DNA of 64,000 nucleotides from the NCBI GenBank assembly GCA_903923395.1, contig CAIXXM010000123.1, forward strand, positions 1-64,000, written 5' to 3'. The stretch comes from an uncultured Acidobacteriia bacterium (GTDB lineage: Bacteria; Acidobacteriota; Terriglobia; Bryobacterales; Bryobacteraceae). The notes under the pieces were generated by a model, which was not told where the DNA came from, did no database searches, and saw only the letters and a list, made by a program, of their open reading frames with translations. This document shows positions 35,456-43,881 of the stretch, piece after piece (position 1 is the first letter of the stretch; the number at the start of each line of letters is the position of its first letter). A program made the translations under genes and the position numbers.

Positions 35456-37255
35456 TTAGACCGCGCACTCGCCGCGGCCCAGCTTCAGCGAGAACGCTTC
35501 TTCGTCGCCCCAGTCCTTGTACAGTTCCGGATCGATCTCGGCCGGCTTGGCCAGATCGGCCAACTCAGCGCGGAAGAATTCTACCTTGTACCGGTGCACA
35601 TACTCGCGGAAGCTCTCGTTCTCCAACTTGTTCGCGCGGTAATGTTCCAGCACACGCTTCGCTGCCGTTGGCGCGTTCTTCGCCGGCAGACTCTGCACCG
35701 CCAAACCATAGCGCATCACACCGTGGATATCGTAACCACCACCCAGCAGCATCTGGTAGAACGGAATCTCTTTGCCATCGATCTTCCGTGCATTGCCGTA
35801 GAAACCGATGTCCCCAATCCAGTGCTGTCCGCAGGAATTCGGGCAGCCGGAAATCTTCACATGCAGCTTGCGCAGAAGAGGGTCGTCATAACCCAGCACG
35901 GCTTCGCGAATCGCCGCGCCCAGATTCATGGACTTCGTCAGCGCCAAATTGCAGGAATAAGCGCCCGGGCAGGTCAACACGTCGGCCAGTTCATTGGCAC
36001 CGGCATCGGCCAGGCCAATCTGCAACAAAGCCGCATACACGCGGGGCAGATTCGCCAGCGGGATGAAGCCAAGCACGAAGTTCTGTTCCACTGTGAGACG
36101 CAGTGCGTCATCGCCGGCATCACGGGCGAGCGCCGCAAGCTGACGCATCTGATCCGTGGAAAGATTGCCCTGATTCAGGCGGACAGTCACCGAGGCATAC
36201 CCCGTGGTCTTCTGCTCTTCCACGTTGGTTTCAAGCCAGCGGTCGTACGCGGGGTCGCCTGATGCGGGGTGTCCCACAACGGGCAGCAACGCACCCTGCC
36301 CCAGCGCGCGGGGCTTCGAAGAGAATGCGCCGAAACCTTCCGGCACGATCTCCGGCGAAGGAATGCCGCCGTTCTCCAGAATGTCCGCGTATTCCTTTTC
36401 GATCTGTTCCTTCAACCAGTCAAAGCCGCGCTCACGCATCACGAACTTGAGGCGGGCCTTGTTGCGGTTGCTCCGGTTGCCGTGCTGATTGAAGACGCGC
36501 AACACCGCTTCCACGCGGTTCACCAAACGCTCTTCCGGCAGAAATTCATCCAGCACCATGGCTTCCACGGGCAGGGGGCCAAGGCCGCCGCCGACCACAA
36601 TATGGAACCCGCGCTTGCCGTCTTTGATCCGGGCTTTGAAACCGAGATCGTGAATGGCGCCGATGGTGCAATCTTTGTCCGTGCAGCCGTCGAACGCCAT
36701 CTTGAACTTGCGGGGCATGGAGTCCGTGAGGCTCTTGCGGAGGAACGCGTAAGCGACCTTCTGCGCGTAGGGGCGGACGTCGAAAACCTCATTGCGGGTC
36801 AGGCCAGCATAGGGGCAGGCCGTAATGTTGCGGACGGTGTTGAAGCAGGCCTCGCGGCTGGTCAGCCCGGCGTCCGCCAGCAGGTGCATGGCATCAGCCA
36901 CCTTGGCCAGCGGGACGAAGTGGAACTGGATATTTTGGCGGGTGGTGAGGTGTCCCTTCCCTGCCCCCTGGCCGGACGCGACCAAATCCCCCACCGCTGC
37001 CATGACTTCCAGCTGGTGGGAGGTCAGCATGCCGCCCGGGATCTTGGTGCGCAACATCTGCACGCCTTCCTGCCGCTGCCCGTAGACGCCAAAGCGCAGA
37101 CGGTAGGGGCGGAAGTCATCTTCCGTGATTTTGCCCTCGACCAGTTCCGCCGCGCGGGTCCGGAACGCTTCGATTTCGGTGCGGACAACTTTGTCGTGTT
37201 CGCGCTCAAAAGCTTCGATTTCAGAGGGGGAAAGTGCGGCTTCGGTCAGGCTCAA
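35456..37255 (-). CDS. Siroheme nitrite/sulfite reductase
   Basis: Two ferredoxin-like/siroheme repeats. The N-terminal half has GHLTTRQNIQFHFVPL, TACPYAGLTRNEVFDV and DGCTDKDCTIGAIHDLGF. The C-terminal half has the [4Fe-4S]-siroheme ligands TCPGAYSCNLALTKS and KISGCPNSCGQHWIGDIGF (C-x5-C ... C-x3-C). A TTG start at 37255 (MSLTEAALSPSEIEAFE, with CGGAG about 8 bases upstream) gives 599 residues, near the usual length; ATG 37360 is the alternative and lies 25 bp after the upstream regulator's stop. It should reduce sulfite to sulfide or nitrite to ammonium in the cytoplasm. It is the last gene after a lipoprotein, a kinase and a regulator on the same strand. Confidence 0.93.
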   Translation of the reverse strand: MSLTEAALSPSEIEAFEREHDKVVRTEIEAFRTRAAELVEGKITEDDFRPYRLRFGVYGQRQEGVQMLRTKIPGGMLTSHQLEVMAAVGDLVASGQGAGKGHLTTRQNIQFHFVPLAKVADAMHLLADAGLTSREACFNTVRNITACPYAGLTRNEVFDVRPYAQKVAYAFLRKSLTDSMPRKFKMAFDGCTDKDCTIGAIHDLGFKARIKDGKRGFHIVVGGGLGPLPVEAMVLDEFLPEERLVNRVEAVLRVFNQHGNRSNRNKARLKFVMRERGFDWLKEQIEKEYADILENGGIPSPEIVPEGFGAFSSKPRALGQGALLPVVGHPASGDPAYDRWLETNVEEQKTTGYASVTVRLNQGNLSTDQMRQLAALARDAGDDALRLTVEQNFVLGFIPLANLPRVYAALLQIGLADAGANELADVLTCPGAYSCNLALTKSMNLGAAIREAVLGYDDPLLRKLHVKISGCPNSCGQHWIGDIGFYGNARKIDGKEIPFYQMLLGGGYDIHGVMRYGLAVQSLPAKNAPTAAKRVLEHYRANKLENESFREYVHRYKVEFFRAELADLAKPAEIDPELYKDWGDEEAFSLKLGRGECAV

Positions 37256-37385
37256 AAGAAACTCCGTGTTCTCTATCGAGAATACCAGAGCGGATATTCT
37301 GCCTCGTCCGCCGCAAGGGGGCGGGAGCCGCTCTATCAATTCATCAACAGCAGGATACATGGAAGTCTTGGTTGACCGGCAGGCA

Positions 37386-38015
37386 CTACTCGTCCAGATG
37401 CCGCTCCAGCGCAATCCGCACCAACTGGCTTCTCGTCCGGACCCCGGTCTTATCAAACAACTGCTGCACCCCGGCCTTGACCGAACTCTCAGACACCTGC
37501 AGCCGGGCGGCGATTTCCTTGTTCGCCAGCCCCTCGAAGATCCCCTTCAACACGGCCTGTTCGCGCGGCGTCAAGGGCTGCACCGCAGGCTTGGCCGCAC
37601 CGCGTTTCGCATCTTCGAGCGAACGCACAGCGCGCGAATCAATCCACGTCCCGCCAGCCATGACCTGATGGATCGCTTCAATCAACTGTCCCGGCGGACT
37701 GTGCTTGAGAAACAGCCCTGATGCCCCCGTCTCCAGCGCGCGCAGTGCTTCCGTGTCTGACATGCCCGCGGTCACCAGCAGAACGCGCCCCGTGAAGCCT
37801 GCCGCCTGCGCCAAAGGGAAAAATTCCGTACCCTGCTGCTCGCCCAGATCATAATCCAGCAGGACAAGATCCACCGCGCGGTGCCGCAACAGGGAAACCG
37901 CTTCGAGAGGAGTCTGGCAGGTCGCAACCACCTGCATTTCGGGTTCCGCCTCCAGCAGACGGCTGAGGCTTTCCCGGAACAAACTGTGATCGTCGAGCAA
38001 AAGGATCCGGATCAT
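37386..38015 (-). CDS. NarL/LuxR-type response regulator
   Basis: Receiver at residues 1-115 with a complete phosphorylation site: acidic pair Asp8-Asp9 (LLLDDHSLF), phospho-acceptor Asp54 (VLLDYDLG), switch Thr82 (LLVTAG) and Lys104 (LFLK). LuxR helix-turn-helix at about 145-205 (TPREQAVLKGIFEGLANKEI). The start overlaps the stop of the kinase gene by 4 bp (ATGA), so the two are translationally coupled and are very likely cognate partners. The nearest downstream gene is the siroheme reductase, a plausible but untested target. Confidence 0.94.
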   Translation of the reverse strand: MIRILLLDDHSLFRESLSRLLEAEPEMQVVATCQTPLEAVSLLRHRAVDLVLLDYDLGEQQGTEFFPLAQAAGFTGRVLLVTAGMSDTEALRALETGASGLFLKHSPPGQLIEAIHQVMAGGTWIDSRAVRSLEDAKRGAAKPAVQPLTPREQAVLKGIFEGLANKEIAARLQVSESSVKAGVQQLFDKTGVRTRSQLVRIALERHLDE

Positions 38016-39382
38016 ACCGCCAATTCCACGATAAAACTCGCGCCGCTCCCGGAGGGTTCAAACCTGAGGTCGCCGCGGAAGCCACGCAGGAAAGCGCGGG
38101 ACAAATACAAACCAAGCCCCGTGGATTGCGCGCCGGATTGGAAGGGGCGGAACAGGCGCTCGGGTTCGCGCACTCCACTGCCGGTATCGGAAACCCGCAC
38201 GAGCACGCTGCCCTGTGCCACGGAGCCCGTGAAGGAGAGGACGCGCTCTCTGGAATCCCGCATGGCCCGCTGGCTGTTCTTCACCAAATTCAGAAACACC
38301 TGCAGCAGGCTGTGCGGGTCCGCCCAGACGTGGGGCAAATCCGGCGGCAGATCCCACTCGATGGAAATCCCGTCATCGTGCAGCGCCGGTTCAATAATGA
38401 TCCGCAGTTCCTGGAGCAAACTTTCCAGGTCAATCAACGCGGCCTGTCCGGCGGTATCCCGCAGGTCAATCGCGGCAATCTTTTCGAGTGCCACAATCAG
38501 CGTTCCCAGCGTTTCGAAATCCTTGTTGCCTGCCAGACGCCCGTCGCGGATCAGGTTCTGGTGCACCACGGCAATCGCCCCGCAAACATTGCGAATCTCA
38601 TGGGAAACGGCACCCACCAGAATCCGCGACCCCGTCATCAACTGCTGCAAACTGATCTCTTCGCGGTTGCGCAGATCTTCTGAGGAATCAACAACCATCG
38701 CCGCCAGACGGGGACCCGAATTCGTCTGATAAGTGGAGAACCAGATATCGGCCTGAAACACTTCGCCATCCGCCCGCAGCCCGCGGCATTGCATGGCCGT
38801 GCGAAAAACCTGTGAGCCCTCCCGCATGGCCGGCACATTGACCAGCGCCGGCAGATAATCCCGCACACTCTTCCCCGGCAACGATCCGGCAGGCAGCGCG
38901 AAAAGCCTGTGCGCCGCCTCATTCGCCAGAATCACCGTGCCATCCGGGCGCGATGTAAAAATCGCCGCCGGACTGCTCTCAATCAGAATCTTCAACTGCG
39001 CTTCCGCCTCGCGCCGCGCTTCCACTTCGTGCTCCACCTGGTCCATATGGATCAGCGCCAGCTTGCGGCTGCGAACCACCTCGAACACGAAAAGCCCCAT
39101 GCCAAAGAATGCGGATAGGATAAGGATGTCGCGCGGAATGCCGGTTTCCCAGCCCCATTCATAGCTGTCAAAGGCTTCCGTCAGGACCGCGCAGAGCGTG
39201 GCCATGATGGCGATCTGCCAGCGCTGCAGCGCACTGCCCGCCAGCACCATGGGGAATAAGTAGAGGAACCCGAGGGGAATGTTGCCCTTGATGTGCCAGT
39301 CGGCGAGCGCGATCAGCAGCGTCATCCCCATCGCGCGGAGAAAAACAGCCTGTCTCGAACCGCCCAGCAGCTCGGTATACAT
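38012..39382 (-). CDS. Membrane PAS sensor histidine kinase
   Basis: Four transmembrane helices in residues about 14-102 (MTLLIALADWHIKGN, LGFLYLFPMVLAGSAL, IAIMATLCAVLTEAF, ILSAFFGMGLFVFEVV), PAS domain about 130-245 (ILIESSPAAIFTSRPDG), HisKA with His in VGAVSHEIRNVCGAI, and HATPase motifs VFLNLVKNSQRA, DTGSGV and TGLGLYLSRAF. The membrane and PAS parts are paralogous to the one-component regulator at 808-1710. It is coupled to its regulator by a 4-bp overlap and follows a lipoprotein gene after 3 bp. The signal is unknown; PAS suggests a small ligand, redox state or heme. Confidence 0.94.
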   Translation of the reverse strand: MYTELLGGSRQAVFLRAMGMTLLIALADWHIKGNIPLGFLYLFPMVLAGSALQRWQIAIMATLCAVLTEAFDSYEWGWETGIPRDILILSAFFGMGLFVFEVVRSRKLALIHMDQVEHEVEARREAEAQLKILIESSPAAIFTSRPDGTVILANEAAHRLFALPAGSLPGKSVRDYLPALVNVPAMREGSQVFRTAMQCRGLRADGEVFQADIWFSTYQTNSGPRLAAMVVDSSEDLRNREEISLQQLMTGSRILVGAVSHEIRNVCGAIAVVHQNLIRDGRLAGNKDFETLGTLIVALEKIAAIDLRDTAGQAALIDLESLLQELRIIIEPALHDDGISIEWDLPPDLPHVWADPHSLLQVFLNLVKNSQRAMRDSRERVLSFTGSVAQGSVLVRVSDTGSGVREPERLFRPFQSGAQSTGLGLYLSRAFLRGFRGDLRFEPSGSGASFIVELAV

Positions 39383-39385
39383 GGT

Positions 39386-39799
39386 TTACTTCCGTTTCAA
39401 AGCCCGCTGCACGGCGTGAACCAGTTCCGTAATTTCATCCCGCGTCGCCTTGTCCCAGGAAATCAGCGCGAAGGCATCCCCTTCCTGAAACTTGACCGTA
39501 TTCGCAGAGGCTCGCGTGCGCTGCACGGCTTCAAACGCGCCACTGCCCGGGGGGAAGAGGCAAACCGAGACGTGCGCCGTTCCCGGTCCGTTGTAGGCAG
39601 CATCCTGGCAGGAAACCTGATTGCCTGCGGTATCCAGCGCTTTCGGCGGCTGCCCGGGGGCAAATGAGGTGCGGGTCCAGAGCGGCGGAACCGACGCCGG
39701 CAGTTCCGGGATCGCCTGCTTCGCGCAGCCATACAGAAGCGTGACACCCAACACGAGAGCAAAGCGGGCTAAAATGGTTGTTCGCCTGTGTTCCATCAT
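39386..39799 (-). CDS. Small lipoprotein of unknown function
   Basis: 137 residues with a type II signal and clear lipobox (ARFALVLGVTLLYGCAKQ), so the mature protein is lipid-anchored at Cys25. The remainder is about 110 residues, beta/alpha, with two further cysteines (QVSCQDAAYN, HVSVCLFPPG) that could pair. No family is recognised. Only 3 bp separate it from the kinase gene, so it belongs to the kinase-regulator operon and may act as a periplasmic accessory sensor; that is inference from position. Confidence 0.75.
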   Translation of the reverse strand: MMEHRRTTILARFALVLGVTLLYGCAKQAIPELPASVPPLWTRTSFAPGQPPKALDTAGNQVSCQDAAYNGPGTAHVSVCLFPPGSGAFEAVQRTRASANTVKFQEGDAFALISWDKATRDEITELVHAVQRALKRK

Positions 39800-39838
39800 T
39801 TACCGCCACCAGCGTAGCAGGCGCCGAGGCTCAAAACT

Positions 39839-41665
39839 TTGTCCTTATCCATCATCAACGACTCCGCCAAAAAGGCGACCGAAGAATACTACGCAAAATT
39901 TGCGGCAGAGAACGTTCTCCCCCGCGTCCGCGCCATCGATACGAAGGCCCGCACCGAAGGTCTGGATGCCGTTTCGCCCGCTGACGATGAGCTTGTCGGG
40001 ATTGGCATGGAAGTCAACGCAGAAGGCAAGGTCACCAAGAATTCCTACGGCGTTCTTGACCTCGCCTGGCAGGCGGAAGAGCACCCGGAATGGGCGCAGG
40101 CTGTGGTGGATGAAGTTGCCGCGGTCCGCGCGAAAATCAAAGCGCTGCATGGTACGAATGTCAGGTTTGTAATTTGGGCTGGCATGGGCGGATCCATGGA
40201 GGATAAGACGGCCTTCAACGCCGCCGGACTCTTCAAAGGCGGCCCGAAATTCTACTCGCTCGACTCCACTGACCCCACCAAACTGCAGTGCATTCTCGAA
40301 GATATGGTGGAGCGCGCCAAGGCCAAGATCGAAACCCTTTTGCCTTCCACACTGGTCATCGGCATGGCCATGGGGATGACTTCCTATGAACCCGTGGTCA
40401 ATCTGGAAAAGCTGGCTGCGCTCTATGACAAGTTCAAGATCGACAGCACGCCCAACTTCCTCTATCTGACCCTGCCCGGCTCCATCCTGGATCAGTTTGC
40501 CGGACCCCGCGGTTACCAGCGCATCCCGCTGCAACTCGATGGCGGCAACTCCACTGCGGGCCGCCACAGCGCACCCATGACGCGCGGCAGCCTGTATCCA
40601 CTGGCGCTCGCGGGTTATGACTTGAAATCCTGGATCTCCGGCGCGTTTCTCACCGAAGCGGAAATTGACGAAGCTTTCAAGCTCGCCTCTTTCATCCACG
40701 CGCACGGTGAGGTGGGCCGCGACAAAGTTACTCTGCTGTTGCCGAAAGGCTGGACGGCCATCGGCCTATGGACCAAACAAAACTTCGAAGAGAGCCTCGG
40801 CAAGAGTGAAGACCTCGGTCTGAAGATAGTGATCGGAGAGAAGGTCAAAGTCGGCAGTTATCTGGATGTAAAGTCCGTCAAGCAGGACCGTATCTTCCTC
40901 GCGGTGCAGCACAAAGGCGAGGCGCATCCCGATGCTGCTGGTATCTCCGCGCTGCGCGCTGCCAAATACCCGACGGCGCTGCTCACCTTCAGCGCGAAAG
41001 CCCAGCTTTCGAAATACATGCAGTTCATGCATTACGTGGTCTTCGCGCTCGGCTATCTGCGCAAGATGACCTTCGTGACGCAGCCTGCCGTGGAACTCTA
41101 CAAGGCCATCGCCTCTGAGATCTTCGCCGAAGCGAAGACCGTCGGCGGAGTTACTGAGACCGCTGCGTGGAAGGAACTCAATATCGGGCGGAAGTGGCGC
41201 AGTGCCGTGGCACTGGAAACGCCAACCTCACTGGCCGATAAGTTACGGCGCGCGGTGCAGTCCGGCAAAATCAACTACGGGGAACTTACTTTCTTCGGCG
41301 ACATGCGTTACTCCGAAGGCGGGAAAGATATGCGCAAAGTGCTGGACACCGCGGCGCAACGTATCTTCCGCGCCAAGCTCAAGATGGTGTGCGATGTCTA
41401 TGAAGGCCCGGCGATGAACCACTCGTACCACGAGATGATCATCGGCCACGGCAAGTGCTTCTCTGTCGTCATTCTGAGCCAGAAGCAGATGAAACTTACC
41501 GCCGCGAACTATCTGCCGGACTATCACATGGCCCAGTTCCTCGCCACCAAACTCGCGCTCGAACGCAAGGGCCGCGTCGTCCACGCACTGCTGGTGAAGG
41601 ATCTCAGCCCCGAATCGCTGGCCACCTTGCAATCGTTTTTTGACGAAGTCGCGGCGGAAATCTAA
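39839..41665 (+). CDS. Glucose-6-phosphate isomerase-like SIS-fold protein
   Basis: 608 residues starting with TTG at 39839 (GAGG about 10 bases upstream). Two sugar-isomerase-fold halves are visible: VIWAGMGGSMEDKTAF with DSTDPTKLQCI, then LALAGYDLKSWISG and AVQHKGEAHPDAAGI with MQFMHYVVFALGYLR. This resembles the Pgi half of transaldolase-Pgi fusion proteins more than the classic E. coli enzyme, and the tail is extended by about 60 residues. Likely role: fructose-6-phosphate/glucose-6-phosphate interconversion in the cytoplasm. It is followed after 3 bp by a tiny membrane protein gene and rph, so the set may be one transcript. Confidence 0.76.
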   Translation: MSLSIINDSAKKATEEYYAKFAAENVLPRVRAIDTKARTEGLDAVSPADDELVGIGMEVNAEGKVTKNSYGVLDLAWQAEEHPEWAQAVVDEVAAVRAKIKALHGTNVRFVIWAGMGGSMEDKTAFNAAGLFKGGPKFYSLDSTDPTKLQCILEDMVERAKAKIETLLPSTLVIGMAMGMTSYEPVVNLEKLAALYDKFKIDSTPNFLYLTLPGSILDQFAGPRGYQRIPLQLDGGNSTAGRHSAPMTRGSLYPLALAGYDLKSWISGAFLTEAEIDEAFKLASFIHAHGEVGRDKVTLLLPKGWTAIGLWTKQNFEESLGKSEDLGLKIVIGEKVKVGSYLDVKSVKQDRIFLAVQHKGEAHPDAAGISALRAAKYPTALLTFSAKAQLSKYMQFMHYVVFALGYLRKMTFVTQPAVELYKAIASEIFAEAKTVGGVTETAAWKELNIGRKWRSAVALETPTSLADKLRRAVQSGKINYGELTFFGDMRYSEGGKDMRKVLDTAAQRIFRAKLKMVCDVYEGPAMNHSYHEMIIGHGKCFSVVILSQKQMKLTAANYLPDYHMAQFLATKLALERKGRVVHALLVKDLSPESLATLQSFFDEVAAEI

Positions 41666-41668
41666 GAC

Positions 41669-41809
41669 ATGGCCAAATTTAAAGCGGCAAAGAAGAAGTC
41701 AGATACGGCTGTGCCCCAGATGCGTCCGGGCATGCCGTGTCTGGTGATCGTGGTTTTTATCGTGATTGCAGTGACAGTTTTGATCTTCCTGGGGTTGAAA
41801 AATGGCTAG
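41669..41809 (+). CDS. 46-codon membrane peptide
   Basis: Open frame of 46 codons, ATG at 41669, stop TAG at 41807-41809. The N-terminus is strongly basic (MAKFKAAKKKSD), a short linker contains Pro and Met (PQMRPGMPC), and residues 25-42 form one hydrophobic helix (LVIVVFIVIAVTVLIFL), ending GLKNG. It starts 3 bp after the Pgi-like stop and overlaps the first 8 bp of rph, so it sits inside an operon and may couple rph translation. Positive-inside bias predicts a cytoplasmic N-terminus. Function unknown. Confidence 0.6.
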   Translation: MAKFKAAKKKSDTAVPQMRPGMPCLVIVVFIVIAVTVLIFLGLKNG

Positions 41810-42524
41810 ACCGGACGGCAGAAATTCCAATCAATTGCGTCCGGTGAAGATTGAACCGGGGTTCCTCAAGACGGCGGAAGGCTCGGCGCTGATTACGTTC
41901 GGGAACACGCAGGTATTATGCGCCGCAACGGTCGAGCAATCCGTGCCTCACTGGCTGCGCAACAGCGGCAAGGGCTGGGTTACGGCGGAGTATTCGATGC
42001 TGCCCCGCGCCACGTCCACCCGCACACCGCGTGAAGTGACGAAAGGAAAACCCAGCGGCAGAACGCATGAGATCCAGCGGTTGATCGGACGGTCTTTGCG
42101 GTCTGTGGTGGATCTCGATGTACTGGGCGAGAAATCCATCATCGTCGATTGCGATGTGATCCAGGCCGATGGCGGCACGCGTGTTGCGTCAGTTACTGGA
42201 GCCTATGTTGCTCTCGCCCTGGCCATTAAACAGATGCTCGATTTCAAGATGGTCGCCAAGTCACCACTAATGGATTCCGTAGCTGCCGTCAGTGTTGGGA
42301 TGCTTCGCGGCGAAGCAATTCTCGACCTTTGCTATGAAGAGGACTCGCAGGCGGAAGTGGACGCCAATGTCGTCATGACTGGCGGCGGGCGCTTTGTGGA
42401 GTTCCAGGCCACGGCAGAACACAAGACCTTTGATGATGCCCAACTGGACCAGATGAAAGAACTGGCCCGCGCAGGCATCGCCGAACTGCTCGCGCTGCAG
42501 CGCAGCGTGCTCGAAAAACCGTGA
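41802..42524 (+). CDS. rph: Ribonuclease PH
   Basis: 240 residues, the usual length. Opening RPDGRNSNQLRPVKIEPGF, phosphate/RNA-binding GNTQVLCAATVEQSVP, WVTAEYSMLPRATSTR, and the active-site helix RTHEIQRLIGRSLRSVVDL, then VDCDVIQADGGTRVASVTGA and a closing VVMTGGGRFVEFQATAEH. It trims tRNA 3' ends by phosphorolysis. It overlaps the next gene rdgB by 4 bp (GTGA); rph-rdgB is a widespread gene pair. Confidence 0.98.
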   Translation: MARPDGRNSNQLRPVKIEPGFLKTAEGSALITFGNTQVLCAATVEQSVPHWLRNSGKGWVTAEYSMLPRATSTRTPREVTKGKPSGRTHEIQRLIGRSLRSVVDLDVLGEKSIIVDCDVIQADGGTRVASVTGAYVALALAIKQMLDFKMVAKSPLMDSVAAVSVGMLRGEAILDLCYEEDSQAEVDANVVMTGGGRFVEFQATAEHKTFDDAQLDQMKELARAGIAELLALQRSVLEKP

Positions 42525-43114
42525 CCCTCTACTGCGCCACCGGGAATAAGGGTAAGCTCCGCGAGTTCCAACTCGCGGGGCAACTCATCGGAGTCGACGT
42601 CCGTCCCCTGCCCGGACTAAATTCCATCACTCCCCCGGAAGAAACCGGACTTACCTTCGAAGAGAACGCGCAGCTGAAGGCGACTTACTACAGCCGCGTC
42701 GCCCCCGGACCGCTTTTCGCCGACGATTCCGGCCTTTCCGTCGATGCGATGCAGGGTGCGCCTGGTATTTACTCCGCAAGATATGCAGGAGAAAATGCGA
42801 CGGATGAAGAGAATAACTCGCTCGTACGAAGAAACCTCCAGGGTGTGTCGAACCGCAAAGCAAAGTTCATCTGCGTGGTGGCACTGGCATCCGGGGGGAT
42901 TGTGGAGAAAACCTTCCGCGGCGAAGTCGAAGGAGAAATCCTCGAAGCCCCGCAAGGCACTGCCGGCTTCGGCTATGACCCGCTGTTCTACTACCCGCCC
43001 TTCGGCTGCTCCTTCGGGGAAGCCGAGGCCGCGAAGAAGTTCGAAGTGAGCCACCGCGGCAAGGCCATCCGGGCGATGATGCAGTATCTTGCCCTGCATG
43101 TGGGAAGTTTCTGA
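42521..43114 (+). CDS. rdgB: RdgB/HAM1 family non-canonical purine NTP pyrophosphatase
   Basis: Begins with GTG at 42521 overlapping the rph stop. 197 residues with the family's nucleotide-binding TGNKGKLREFQ, substrate/metal motif FADDSGLSVDAM...GAPGIYSARYAG, and the C-terminal GFGYDPLFYYPPF and SHRGKAIRAM. It hydrolyses dITP, XTP and similar nucleotides to monophosphates to keep them out of DNA. It ends the operon; a separate toxin-antitoxin gene pair follows after 38 bp. Confidence 0.97.
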   Translation: MTLYCATGNKGKLREFQLAGQLIGVDVRPLPGLNSITPPEETGLTFEENAQLKATYYSRVAPGPLFADDSGLSVDAMQGAPGIYSARYAGENATDEENNSLVRRNLQGVSNRKAKFICVVALASGGIVEKTFRGEVEGEILEAPQGTAGFGYDPLFYYPPFGCSFGEAEAAKKFEVSHRGKAIRAMMQYLALHVGSF

Positions 43115-43152
43115 GGCCAGTAACGTGGCAGCAAACGCGTTACAATACGCTC

Positions 43153-43404
43153 ATGATCACCACCTTGGGAGAGAGTCAAGCCAACCTGCCGGAACTCGTT
43201 GAACTGGCTTCGCATGGTGAAGAGATCTTTATTACCGTGCAAGGGACAGTCAAAGCGAAGCTTTCCGGGATAGAGAGCACCGAGTCCAAAAGTCCCGGCG
43301 CGATCTGGGCAGACGAATTGCGTGAACTCCACCGCAGTATCAAAGCTCTGCCAAGTAACAGCAGCGCGCAAATATTGGACGAACTTAGGGAAGACCGTAT
43401 TTGA
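43153..43404 (+). CDS. Phd/YefM-type antitoxin
   Basis: 83 residues with the typical Phd fold opening: MITTLGESQANLPELVELAS followed by HGEEIFITVQGTVKAKL. The C-terminal half is the flexible toxin-wrapping tail (LRELHRSIKALPSNSSAQIL). The gene lies 3 bp before a PIN-domain toxin gene, the standard order for type II modules. It is expected to bind DNA at its own promoter (43115-43152) and to block the toxin. Confidence 0.85.
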   Translation: MITTLGESQANLPELVELASHGEEIFITVQGTVKAKLSGIESTESKSPGAIWADELRELHRSIKALPSNSSAQILDELREDRI

Positions 43405-43407
43405 TAG

Positions 43408-43845
43408 ATGGAATATTGGGACACTTCGTCACTGGTCAAGCTGTACGCACCAGAGTTTGATTCGGAAAGGTTCATCCGTCGGGTCGAACAGCAAAGTGTA
43501 CTCTGTACTTCCTCGGTAGCGCTGACGGAACTGCCCGTGTCACTGCTGCGGAAGGCCCATGAAAAAGTCCTGAGCCCAAGAGACGCCGACTCGCTAATTC
43601 GCAGCTTTCGAGAGGATTGTGCGGGGGGACGGATCGAACTCGTTCCATACCACAGCCGCGTCGCACTTGAAGCGGAACGCATTGTCCGCCTTGCACTGAA
43701 CGCCACACCCCCGCGAATGGTTCGAAGTCTTGACCTTATCCATGCGGCATCAGCACTCTCCATGGATGCAGACACCTTTGTCGCGACAGACACCCGGCTG
43801 AAGGATATCATCCGCCTTCTTGGTATCCGCCTTTTCCCCGAATAA
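43408..43845 (+). CDS. PIN-domain (VapC-like) ribonuclease toxin
   Basis: 145 residues with all four acidic positions of the PIN active site: Asp5 (MEYWDTSSLVKLY), Glu in VALTELPVS, Asp in RSLDLIHAASAL and Asp in FVATDTRLKDI. It should cleave RNA when free of its antitoxin. It is the second gene of the pair with the Phd-type antitoxin. No decay is visible, so the module appears active. It lies 36 bp upstream of the permease gene, on the rdgB side of the toxin-antitoxin zone. Confidence 0.88.
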   Translation: MEYWDTSSLVKLYAPEFDSERFIRRVEQQSVLCTSSVALTELPVSLLRKAHEKVLSPRDADSLIRSFREDCAGGRIELVPYHSRVALEAERIVRLALNATPPRMVRSLDLIHAASALSMDADTFVATDTRLKDIIRLLGIRLFPE

Positions 43846-43881
43846 CAACCGCCATGCCAGAATGCAATAATCCTGCATCTC

